Source of the DNA: Narthecium ossifragum
Lineage: Eukaryota; Streptophyta; Magnoliopsida; Dioscoreales; Nartheciaceae
DNA: 64,000 nt
NCBI GenBank assembly: GCA_963920575.1
Contig: OY986964.1
Span: 13,629,460-13,693,459 of the forward strand
Direction of reading: 5' to 3'
Shown here: one piece after another, positions 55,857 through 64,000 of the stretch
Numbering within the stretch: the first letter of the stretch is position 1
Layout: each line of letters starts with the position of its first letter
Made by a program: the position numbers and the translations under genes
Notes under the pieces: model-generated
The model's input: only the letters and a program-made list of their open reading frames with translations
Databases searched by the model: none
What the model was told of the DNA's origin: nothing

Positions 55857-55868
55857 AGGCGACGATCG

Positions 55869-56327
55869 TTGGAGTTTGCAGTCGGCGACCGAGTGTTCTT
55901 GCGAGCATCGCCGTACAGAGGTTTTGTCAGGTTTGGCAGAGGTGGCAACTTAGCGCCGAGGTTTGTCGGGCCATTCCAGATCTTGGAGAGGGTCGGCGAG
56001 GTAGCTTACCGCCTGGATCTTCCTCAGCATATGTCTGCTGTGCATCCGACATTCCATGTGTCAATGCTGAGGAAGTATCACCCAGACCCGTCTCATGTCA
56101 TCAGGGTGGATGACATTGAGCTTGAGGCAGACGCGAGCTTTGTTGAGCAGCCGGTTCGGGTACTTGACCGGAGGGATCAGGTCTTGCGGGGCAAGACGAT
56201 TCCCTTAGTCAAGGTACTGTGGAGGCACAGAGGCACCGAGGAGATCACTTGGGAGCGCGAGGCGCGCATGCGGCAGGAGTTTCCGCAGCTGTTTTCTCCT
56301 CGAGGTACTTCTTGTCCTGTCCTCTAG
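55869..56327 (+). pseudogene. Chromovirus integrase C-terminus and chromodomain
   Basis: Same frame after the stop. FAVGDRVFLRASPYRG to GPFQILERVGEVAYRLDLP is the integrase C-terminal SH3-like part; VHPTFHVSMLRKYHPDP precedes a chromodomain (RVLDRRDQVLRGKTIPLVKV, WRHRGTEEITWEREARM). The chromodomain may target insertion to heterochromatin. Confidence 0.9.
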
Positions 56328-56375
56328 TGTAGCTGTTTTGTTGTTCCGAGCCCTACCCTTATCGAATCTCGGGAC

Positions 56376-56400
56376 GAGATTTCCTTTAAGGGTATTAGGA
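56376..56400 (+). other. Polypurine tract region before the 3' LTR
   Basis: AAGGGTATTAGGA directly before TGTGAGGACC, in the position of the plus-strand primer; the partial copy has AAGGGTAATAGGA before 22541. Confidence 0.6.
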
Positions 56401-58799
56401 TGTGAGGACCTGTCCCTCTACCCCTGTGGCTCGTTGTAGACCGCAAGGGCAATTTGGTAAATTGCGCCTTGTTGGTTTGTTTCACACCCGCGTGTGCACA
56501 CACTGGCCTTGTTTTTGTTGGTGCTTGTTTAGAATGGCTAGGTGAACCCGCCATCGGAAGATCTGAGCTTGGGCTTGTGTTTTAGCCCAAGTTTCCCTTT
56601 CTGGGCGAAGGAGATCGATTTGGATTGCTAATGAGATCGATCTGGCCTTGCTAGCCAGATCGATCTGACATGCTTTGGAGATCGATCTGACATGCTTTGG
56701 AGATCGATCGCTTAGTGCAGAAGGTCTTTGGGCTGTTGGCGGCTCGGGAGCAATCGATCTCTCCTTGGAGCGATCGATCGAACTCGAGTCGGTTGGTTTT
56801 CTGCTTCGCGAGGACGCCCGCCGTTGGCCGTCACTCTCTCGTGTCAGAGGGGGAGGACTTCCCCTCCCCTCCTTTCTCTTTTTCCCCCATTCCCCGGCTT
56901 TCCCCTTCCCCTTTCCCCTTCTTTTCTTCCCCTTCTCCTCCTCCTTCTCCCTTCTTCTTCCTCCTTTCTTCCTCTCCCGCGGTTCAGTTTTTCCCCTGTT
57001 TCCGGTAGCCATCTTCTTCCCCTCCGTTCTCCCTCCTCCGACCATCGTATTGGGTGTTCTAAGGCTCGTTGGATCCGTGACAACGAGAGGAAGATCTTTG
57101 AAGTGGTTTGGAACCTTGTTGGTGATCAACTCGCGGGGAATCAGCCGAGGAAAGCACTGTTAGGTAGGGTTATACCTACTGATGTTGATTTCGGGTTTTC
57201 TCTAGATCTAGCCGTTGGATCTTGTTGATCTTTATCTTATTGGATTCCTCATGTCTAGTATAATTACTGATATGAGTTTTATGATCTTTGGTTGAGATCT
57301 TAGTAGGTTTTATGCATGATTAAGTTCGGATTCTCTGTTTTCTGCTGTTCTTGAAGAACAGCCTGCTTACGGCATGTTTTCCGGCCGGCACGTACTTGAT
57401 CTTGGGTTGTGATGAACATATGAGTTGTAGATCTTTGAGTCTGCTCTCTAACCCCACTAATTTCATATTTTCTGATTTTCCTACAATTTGTTATAAATTG
57501 TTTGCTGGAGGGCTGCGTTGCAGCAATTAATTGGTAAGTTAGTTTGATTAATGGTTTTGATTAGTGTTTTCCCGTTAATCCAACTGTTGGATGATTATGG
57601 ATTTTGGATATGATGATCCTGGTATATACACGTACTGATGACTAAGTTAGATCTTGAATCCGAGGTCGTTTGGACGTCAGATTGACGGGATCAATTAGCC
57701 CCTAAGTAGAGGCTTTGAGAGTTTTGTATATAATATTATATTTCGGAATATAATATTATATTGTTTACTGTTCATCATCGTTTTCGGGGTTGCTTCCCGT
57801 TGCAGGAGTCAACGGTCGACGGTCGCGATACCGTCGTAATGCCGGGACCCTCTGCGGATCGGCTGGCAGCGGTCGGTAGTACCGCTGCAGCGATCCGGTT
57901 GACTTGTATGCTATCCTTGACATACTGTTGCATGCCTATCTCCTGTTTGTGTATGTCATAGCATGCATTATTGAATTGTGCATTAGTTGCATTGGTTAGG
58001 GCGTGGGTGATCTTTGGGTCGCCGTCCCGAGGCTGGAAGCTCGGACTTAGCCTTATGACCGGGGTTGGGTCGTTTGGACCCGGTTTGAATTATAGTACCC
58101 AGTCAAACTTGATGATAGGCCTAGATGACTTGTGCACTTAATGCTTGATGATTGTAGAGGTCGTGTCGGCCTTGAGTCGGATGCTGAGGTGTAGCCGGGT
58201 CCCACTGTGCTGACCCGGGGAGTAGTGAAGTTGCCTACTCAGCTTGTGTGTCGCCAGTGTTGTTCCTGCTATTGAGTGCTGCTCCTGGGCCTCAGGGACA
58301 CGCGGTGGGGATATGGGACCCATGTATACACCCAGGTCCTTCTTAAGGGCGATACTGTTGCGTTTCCCTCTTCCTTCTGTGTGTCGTAGTGTAGATCCCT
58401 ACTGAGCTTAGTGCTCACACCTACCCGGGCTGCGTTTTGCAGGTGCAGGCGTCAGTTCTTCCTCTGTGGCCCCTACCGGGAAGTTGGTCGGCGGCGCCTG
58501 GTGGACTTTGAGAGGTGGCAATATTTACTGCTTTTACCCTTTTGCTAGTTAGTCTCCTACGGGAGTAATGTTGTATTCGAATCTTCCCCTCTCCGAGGAT
58601 ATGTATATTAACACTTTGAGTTTTAAATCGGTGGTTCGAGGTTTTGCTAATCTTTTGTTGTTTTAATTGAGGGTGCTTTTGGTGAATTGCTAAGGAGACC
58701 AATAGGTTAGAGGGAACCATCGCCGTCTTTTTCCACGTTTTGTAGGTTCCGGTTCGCGTCGCCCGGCCCGGTTGGGCTTTCGCGGGTCGGGGCGCGACA
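56401..58799 (+). repeat. 3' LTR of the complete chromovirus
   Basis: 2399 bp, ending GGGGCGCGACA before GATCG (58800-58804). It differs from the 5' LTR by scattered substitutions, a duplicated 'GAGATCGATCTGACATGCTTTG' unit at about 56675-56705 and the lack of the 8-bp expansion. Confidence 0.95.
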
Positions 58800-59969
58800 G
58801 ATCGATCCCTCCATCCCTCCTACTGAGTCCGATCGATCCGACACCTATAGTCTGATTGATCGGACTCGGGAATAGCCAGAAACGGAGGATTTTTACGCAA
58901 CGGATCGATCCGACACCTAAAGTCCGATCGATTCGACTTTTCCAGTGAATAAAATCAACGGTTTAGATCTAATCCGTGGATGGAGAGACTTTGGGGCTAT
59001 AAATAGGAAACTTAGGGTTAATCAAAGGGACTTCTTGGACGTTTTTGGAGGCTCTTTTCTGGACGTTTTCCAAAGGAAGAAGATGACGGAATCTCCATCC
59101 ATGGCCGAGTAATCCGCGGGCATGGCGGACGGATGTTCTAGCGAGGACTAGGGCTTCTTCTCCAACAATGGTTTATAGTTTTTAATCTTCATTGTTAAAC
59201 TCTTTTCTATCTTTTGGATCTTCAAATATTATTTTCAGATTATAGATTTCTATGCGGATGATTAATATTATGAATCCAGTCATGCTTCTTTCATGATCTT
59301 ATAATCCCATAGTCTTCTCTTTTGATTCTCCTACCGAGTCTTGCGAGACCTTTGCTATGCATTGCCCGTAGTGACAACTGGTATTGTGTATTCTTAGGGA
59401 TCTGGTAAGACAAGGTTGGGGCTCTTTCCCGAGGAATCTTTGCTATGCATTGCCGATTGTGAGAGTTGGTATTGTGTATTCTTTGAGATCCGGTTAGATA
59501 GAGTTAGGGCTTTGTCCCGATGAAATTTTGCTACGCGTTGCCTGTAGTGACAGCCGGTATCGTGTATTCTTAGGTTTTGGTTGGATGAAGTTAGAGTTAT
59601 AAAGGGAAGAACCAGTTGTAGGAAGAGATATTTATATATTTTGTTAGATTTATAGTTCCATATCTTCCGGTTAAGGTGATTGGGATGTGAATCCCTTAAC
59701 TGAGTATTATATAAACCATTGAGAAGAGAAGAACCTAAATCCGAGTGAAGTGATTCCTGAAGCCTAGCCTCATTCAAATCTTGATTTCTTTCGTTAACTT
59801 TATCTTATCATTACATCTTCCATCTATTTTCTTAACTTTTACGCTCTTGATTGTTTTCGATATATTGTTATCTGTGTTTCTGGATCTTTCCTGCTTGTCT
59901 CGCTGTGGGTTCGACCTCTCTTATGCTGTACTCCACCGCGACCGCTGTGCGTGAGACATTTGAGCGACA
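58800..59969 (+). repeat. 5' LTR of element 2, right piece
   Basis: Resumes with GATCGATCCCTCC after the nested element. GATCGATCCGACACC copies are at about 58829 and 58900, a TATA-like GCTATAAATAGG at about 58995, and degenerate repeats around GTATTGTGTATTCTT (59385-59575). It ends GAGCGACA at 59969. Confidence 0.8.
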
Positions 59970-59977
59970 TAAAAAAT

Positions 59978-59995
59978 TGGCGCCGTTGCCGGGGA
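59978..59995 (+). other. Primer-binding site (tRNA-Asp type) of element 2
   Basis: TGGCGCCGTTGCCGGGGA, the primer site typical of Athila/Tat retrotransposons, 8 bases after the LTR. Confidence 0.9.
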
Positions 59996-60194
59996 GACGG
60001 TTCAGAAAAGCGTCAGAATCATATCACGATGATTGAAGACATCGAAGGCGGTAACTTTGGTCCCTTTTCTTTGGATTTTTATTTCTTTTTCCTTAGTTTT
60101 CTTTATTTTCTTTTTAGTTTTATTTTGATTTTTAGTTTTATTTTTACTTGTTTAAAAAAAAACTGACCAAATAAAAAAACTGAAAAAAAAGAGG

Positions 60195-63100
60195 ATGGAA
60201 AATGAATTATATCAATACTATTTGAGATCATGTTCTAAGAAGTCGAGAGATGGAATATCTCAAATAACAGTTCGTAAGAAAAGTATATACGAATTGAGTT
60301 TGGAGAATAGAACGAGTCATGTTTCTGTCAAAGAGTATCTTCCTACTTATATGATTAATGCATTGAAAAGAAAGATTTCATCCTTTGCACAAAAGGATGA
60401 TGAGACATTATGTGATGCATGGCAACGATTTAATAGTTTAATAGTTTCATGCCCTCAACATGGTTATCCTATTTGGCGTTTAGTACGCTATTTTTATTAT
60501 GGATTAACTGAGCATGAACGTCAAATTCTTGAAATAAGATGCGGGGGTGAGTTTTTGCAGATTGATCCTGATGAAGCTATGATGCACTTGGATGAGCTTG
60601 TTGAGACGACTCATACACAGACAATTCCGGAGCGTTGGGATGATTATCATGGCCATATCGATGCCAAATCCTACAAGCATCCCAATGTCGCCTCAACGTC
60701 CAACAGCTATCTGCAACACAATGAGCCTTTCTACTCTTATCCTAGTGCTTATGATGATTATGTGCATGATACTTATGTTGCCAGTTCCCATGATGTGGAT
60801 GTTGATGAGCCTAACACGTATGATGTATGTGTCGATGACTTTAGTGCTTGTGATGCATACATCCATGATTTTAATGCTTATGGTGCACAAGCTCAAGATG
60901 TTCATGTTGATGATGCATATGCTCATAACTGTAGTGCTAGTGTGCATGTTCAAAATTCTAGTCCTATTGGTGCACAAGTTATTGATTCTAGTATGTGTGA
61001 TGCATATGTACATGATTTTGGCGCTCATACGCATGTTCATGATACTAACATTCACTATGCCTATGCTCATGATTCCAATGTTAGTAATGCACATGTTCAT
61101 GTCCCTGATGCTGCCAACGCACATGTTTCTCCTCAACTTTCTGTGGCAGAGATTTTGGACTTACTTAAGGAGGCTAAAACCAAGCCTAATTTTGACTCTT
61201 TCATTCTGCAGTTACTTATGAAGGACGAGGAGAAAGCACGCCAACTATGCGAGGTAATCACATCTTTTAGCGTGCACGAACTCGGATGGACACATCATAT
61301 GGAAGAAGACGAAGTACTCCAGTACGGGCCGGCCAGCAACGAGGAAGATCTAGACGACTTCCAAGATCACCAGGACCAGGTATTCGTTGAACCTCCATCG
61401 GCTGAACTTCAAGTCATTGCTTCTAAACCGCAAGGTATATTTCCAGTGTTTATTTCATCTCCTTGGATACTTAGGAAGAACATGACCTTGATAGATATTT
61501 TTAAACTTCGACGGATTTATTTCAGATTCTGTGATCTTACCATCCTTGACCACGAGCATGATGACATTATTGATAGGTCATTGGATGAGTCACTGACACT
61601 TGAGCACAATGATGACATTATTGATAGGTCATTGGATGAGTCACTGACACTTGAGCATAATGATGACACATATTTCTATTTGAGAGATCTAGCTATTTTG
61701 TTTATTGGTGTTAGAATGCAAAAGCTAGTTCTCCCACTTGTAATATGCCACTTGGATTCACACGATGAATTACACTTGGTGATACTACTAAGGTTAACCC
61801 TTCAGATAATGACACTTACTGATTTTGCATATCATCGTGCTAGGGCACGACCGCCAAGGGCGCGGTTAAAAATCCTTTGTCTTATATATAGTAGTTTAGT
61901 TTGCTCGATTTGCTTTCTTGTATACTTGAGAATGCTTGAGTTATTTTTATGTTGTGTGCTTGCATGTTTGCTTTTATTTTCGGTTTGTTTTGCTTTTGTT
62001 TTTAGGTGCTCGAGCAGTCCCCGCTTTCCCTTAGAGAACGTTGTCGCTGATCACCTATCAAGGTTGATGGTGGAAGTAGCAGAAAATGAGCCACCGATCA
62101 TAGATGACTTTCCTGATGAGCAACTCTTTTCAGTTGCACGGCTGCCTTGGTATGCGCACATCGTTAATTACTTAGCAGCAGGTGAGATCCCTTCCTTTTG
62201 GAGTGCGCAGGATAAGAGTAGATTTTTTGTTGAGGTAAAGAAATTTTATTGGGATGATCCTTGTCTGTTTAAGTATTGTCCCGACCAGATTATGTGTCGT
62301 TGTGTCCCTGATTATGAAATAGAAAGGATTATTACATTCTGTCACTCTCATGCATGTGGAGGCCATTTTTCGATGAAAAAGACTGCTGCTAAAATTCTTC
62401 AATGTGGTTTTTACTGGCCTACTATGTTTCGTGATGTTAATATTTTCTGCAAATCCTGTGATAGATGCCTAACATTAGGAGCTTTATCTAGGAGACATAT
62501 GATGCATTTGAACCCAATTCAAGCTGTGGAGATTTTTGATTGTTGGGGTATAGACTTTATGGGACCCTTTCCTTCTTCTTTTGGCTATTTATATATATTG
62601 TTGGCTGTGGAATACGTGTCTAAGTGGGTGGAGGCTATTGCATATAGGAATAATTATCATTCCACTGTCATCAAGTTTCTTAAAGAGCATGTTTTGTCTA
62701 GATTTGGTACTCCTAGGGTCATTATTAGTGACCAAGGATCCCATTTTTGTAACCGCTCTTTTGAGGCTTTGATGCGTAGGTATGGAGTTACACATAAGAT
62801 TTCCACTGTTTATTATCCACAGACGAATGGCCAAACTGAATTAGCCAATAGAGAGATAAAGCAAATCCTGGAGAAGACAGTGAGCCCCAACCGAAAGGAC
62901 TGGTCCTTGAGGCTATCAGATGCGTTGTGGACCTATCGCACTGCCTACAAGACTACCCTGGGGATGTCACCATTTCGCTTAGTTTATGGAAAACCCTGTC
63001 ATCTTCCAGTTGAGTTAGAACATAAGGCATATTGGGCTATTAAGTCACTAAATTTTACTTTGGATGGAGCAGGTCAGGATCAGAAACTCCAACTGTCTGA

Positions 63101-63440
63101 GCTGGAGGAACTCAGGAATGATGCTTATGAGAGTTCCCGGATCTTCAAGGCAAAGACAAAGGCCTACCATGACAAGAAGATCCTATGGAAGACGTTTCAA
63201 ATAGGACAACAAGTCTATCTGTATGACGCACGACTGCATCTCCATCCTGGGAAGCTGAGATCACGCTGGACAGGCCCCTTCACCGTTAGCAGAATATTTG
63301 AGAATGGAGCTGTGGAAGTGGAAGACCCAAAGGATGGGAGGCTGTTTACGGTTAATGGACAGCGCTTGAAGCCGATTCCAGAGAAAGCGAACCCTGCGGA
63401 GCACACCGTTTCTCTCGTAGACCCTGTCTACGAGGGATGA
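60195..63440 (+). CDS. Gag-integrase fusion polyprotein (1081 aa) of element 2, lacking protease and RT
   Basis: One open frame. Residues ~30-140 are the C-terminal half of a Gag domain ([50 protein letters not shown]). About 180-312 is an Asp/His/Ala/Tyr-rich imperfect repeat ([21 protein letters not shown]). About 412-603 is block X, shared with element 1. [10 protein letters not shown] (about 614) is the last stub of RNase H. The integrase follows: zinc-binding HSHACGGH...CKSCDRC, then catalytic D787, D846 and E882 (D-x58-D-x35-E), then [18 protein letters not shown] and a C-terminal [12 protein letters not shown], most of RNase H and protease are absent. It would depend on another element for replication; the integrase could in principle still be made. 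Confidence 0.85.
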   Translation: MENELYQYYLRSCSKKSRDGISQITVRKKSIYELSLENRTSHVSVKEYLPTYMINALKRKISSFAQKDDETLCDAWQRFNSLIVSCPQHGYPIWRLVRYFYYGLTEHERQILEIRCGGEFLQIDPDEAMMHLDELVETTHTQTIPERWDDYHGHIDAKSYKHPNVASTSNSYLQHNEPFYSYPSAYDDYVHDTYVASSHDVDVDEPNTYDVCVDDFSACDAYIHDFNAYGAQAQDVHVDDAYAHNCSASVHVQNSSPIGAQVIDSSMCDAYVHDFGAHTHVHDTNIHYAYAHDSNVSNAHVHVPDAANAHVSPQLSVAEILDLLKEAKTKPNFDSFILQLLMKDEEKARQLCEVITSFSVHELGWTHHMEEDEVLQYGPASNEEDLDDFQDHQDQVFVEPPSAELQVIASKPQGIFPVFISSPWILRKNMTLIDIFKLRRIYFRFCDLTILDHEHDDIIDRSLDESLTLEHNDDIIDRSLDESLTLEHNDDTYFYLRDLAILFIGVRMQKLVLPLVICHLDSHDELHLVILLRLTLQIMTLTDFAYHRARARPPRARLKILCLIYSSLVCSICFLVYLRMLELFLCCVLACLLLFSVCFAFVFRCSSSPRFPLENVVADHLSRLMVEVAENEPPIIDDFPDEQLFSVARLPWYAHIVNYLAAGEIPSFWSAQDKSRFFVEVKKFYWDDPCLFKYCPDQIMCRCVPDYEIERIITFCHSHACGGHFSMKKTAAKILQCGFYWPTMFRDVNIFCKSCDRCLTLGALSRRHMMHLNPIQAVEIFDCWGIDFMGPFPSSFGYLYILLAVEYVSKWVEAIAYRNNYHSTVIKFLKEHVLSRFGTPRVIISDQGSHFCNRSFEALMRRYGVTHKISTVYYPQTNGQTELANREIKQILEKTVSPNRKDWSLRLSDALWTYRTAYKTTLGMSPFRLVYGKPCHLPVELEHKAYWAIKSLNFTLDGAGQDQKLQLSELEELRNDAYESSRIFKAKTKAYHDKKILWKTFQIGQQVYLYDARLHLHPGKLRSRWTGPFTVSRIFENGAVEVEDPKDGRLFTVNGQRLKPIPEKANPAEHTVSLVDPVYEG
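61560..61661 (+). repeat. In-frame 51-bp tandem duplication
   Basis: Two copies (61560-61610 and 61611-61661), one base apart, encode [17 protein letters not shown] twice. Element 1 has a single related copy at about 6328. The duplication keeps the frame and is private to element 2. Confidence 0.92.
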
Positions 63441-64000
63441 TCTTTCTCCTACCTATCATTTCCCTTTTTGATTAGGTTAGGTTGTTTTCGTTTGTTTGCT
63501 TTCGTTCTCATTTGCTTTTGTTTGCAATTTTATGTTTTTAGGATGCTTGGACTTTCGTCTTCCTTGATGTAGCTTTCGGTCACCATGAGGAGCCTTGAGG
63601 AGATAATCGATATTCTATCAGGTGGCCTCGCTTCTATTTCGATTTCCTATTCTTAGTTATGTCATATATGAAAATTCAGCCAACACCCTTCTGCTTATTT
63701 ACATGATTAGCACACATTGAGGACAATGTGAATTTCAGGTTGGGAGGTGTAGGCATGCATGACCTTATGCATGCTACCTTATTGAGTTTAATAGTGTTGA
63801 ATTGATTATATTACTAGAAATTGTACATGAGCTGAAATTTTTATGCTTATTATGCATGTTGCTTTCATATGGATTGACCAATACATCGATTGCATGCGTG
63901 ATAACCTGAAAGTATAACATCATGTGATCCACACACAAACACCTTATGTGCAGTGGTAATTATACTCACTAGAGGAATGAGCATGCTATTGTCAATCGAG
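63441..64000 (+). other. 3' untranslated region of element 2
   Basis: No coding sequence. TTTCGGTCACCATGAGGAGC (about 63574) and TTGAGGACAATGTGAATTTC (about 63717) match the tail landmarks of element 1. The polypurine tract and 3' LTR are not reached. Confidence 0.65.

Larger units (their letters stand above)
49014..58799 (+). mobile_element. Complete chromovirus-type Ty3/gypsy retrotransposon (nested)
   Basis: 9786 bp with two LTRs (2406 and 2399 bp), an initiator tRNA-Met primer site, Gag, protease, RT, RNase H, integrase and a C-terminal chromodomain in that order, flanked by GATCG (49009-49013 and 58800-58804). A chromodomain after integrase puts it in the chromovirus lineage, probably Tekay/Del-like. 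Coding is one continuous frame, 51627-56327, with seven stop codons and no frameshift, so it is inactive but recent enough to have kept its frame. Confidence 0.95.
48565..64000 (+). mobile_element. Tat/Athila-like retrotransposon (element 2), 3' end outside window
   Basis: Its 5' LTR (48565-49013 plus 58805-59969) starts TGAGTGCATG and ends GAGCGACA. The tRNA-Asp-type primer site TGGCGCCGTTGCCGGGGA follows at 59978. The internal region holds one long frame (60195-63440), then an untranslated tail. A complete chromovirus sits in the LTR. The 3' LTR is not reached. Confidence 0.85.

Noticed and set aside
61435..62005. Intron inside the Gag-integrase frame (GT...TTTTTAG)
   Set aside because: The interval is 571 bases, not a multiple of three, and joining the ends leads to a stop within ten codons. 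It is kept only as an open question for block X.
61870..62005. Hydrophobic segment read as an envelope-like or membrane protein
   Set aside because: It is the translation of a T-rich non-coding-like run that element 1 also has with stops. No signal peptide or other envelope feature was seen.

Overview
This window reads as repeat-rich nuclear DNA of a flowering plant, probably a monocot (some captured exons are strongly GC-rich, but this does not settle the clade). The evidence is the plant-type transposable elements: Tat/Athila-like and chromovirus Ty3/gypsy LTR retrotransposons, Mutator-like elements (MULEs), LINE 3' ends and a hAT-type MITE. There are also spliced plant mobile domain (PMD) genes and one host gene of the At4g22758-like family. 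No prokaryotic feature, tRNA, rRNA or CRISPR array was seen.

Layout. (1) 1-10064 is a deleted Tat/Athila-like retrotransposon (gag, zinc knuckle, protease remnant; no RT or integrase). Its 5' LTR is split by a 3.9 kb Pack-MULE (155-4054) with a 9-bp target duplication and interleaved protein-kinase and aspartic-protease gene pieces. (2) 10065-11547 is the 3' end of a LINE. (3) 11629-42632 is interpreted as one very large MULE (about 31 kb with its nested insertions). It has related terminal inverted repeats and a near-perfect 9-bp target duplication. It holds two PMD genes (one decayed, 13095-15250; one apparently intact with five exons, 26029-28018) and a broken mudrA-type transposase (about 34340-38547). 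It also holds a MULE transposase/OTU pseudogene (18947-20690) fused to chromovirus sequence. Solo LTRs of a roughly 2.3-2.4 kb gypsy LTR family have landed in it repeatedly. (4) 42969-43686 is the only ordinary host gene recognised. (5) 44985-46364 has a tandem array and a hAT-like MITE with an 8-bp duplication. (6) 47124-48564 is a truncated gypsy LTR cut by a second Tat/Athila-like element (48565 to beyond the window). The 5' LTR of that element is itself interrupted by a structurally complete chromovirus (49014-58799, duplication GATCG).

How the parts relate. The chromovirus at 49014-58799 is the best-preserved copy of the family that also supplied the solo LTRs. Its whole Gag-Pol lies in one frame with no frameshift and seven nonsense codons, two of which are shown to be C-to-T changes by comparison with the partial copy at 20691-22466. 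The second Tat/Athila-like element carries a 1081-codon open frame joining Gag directly to an integrase with intact DDE residues, without protease or RT. It shares an unexplained ~550 bp block with the first element. Three different LTR families in the window all carry dense clusters of the palindrome GATCGATC.
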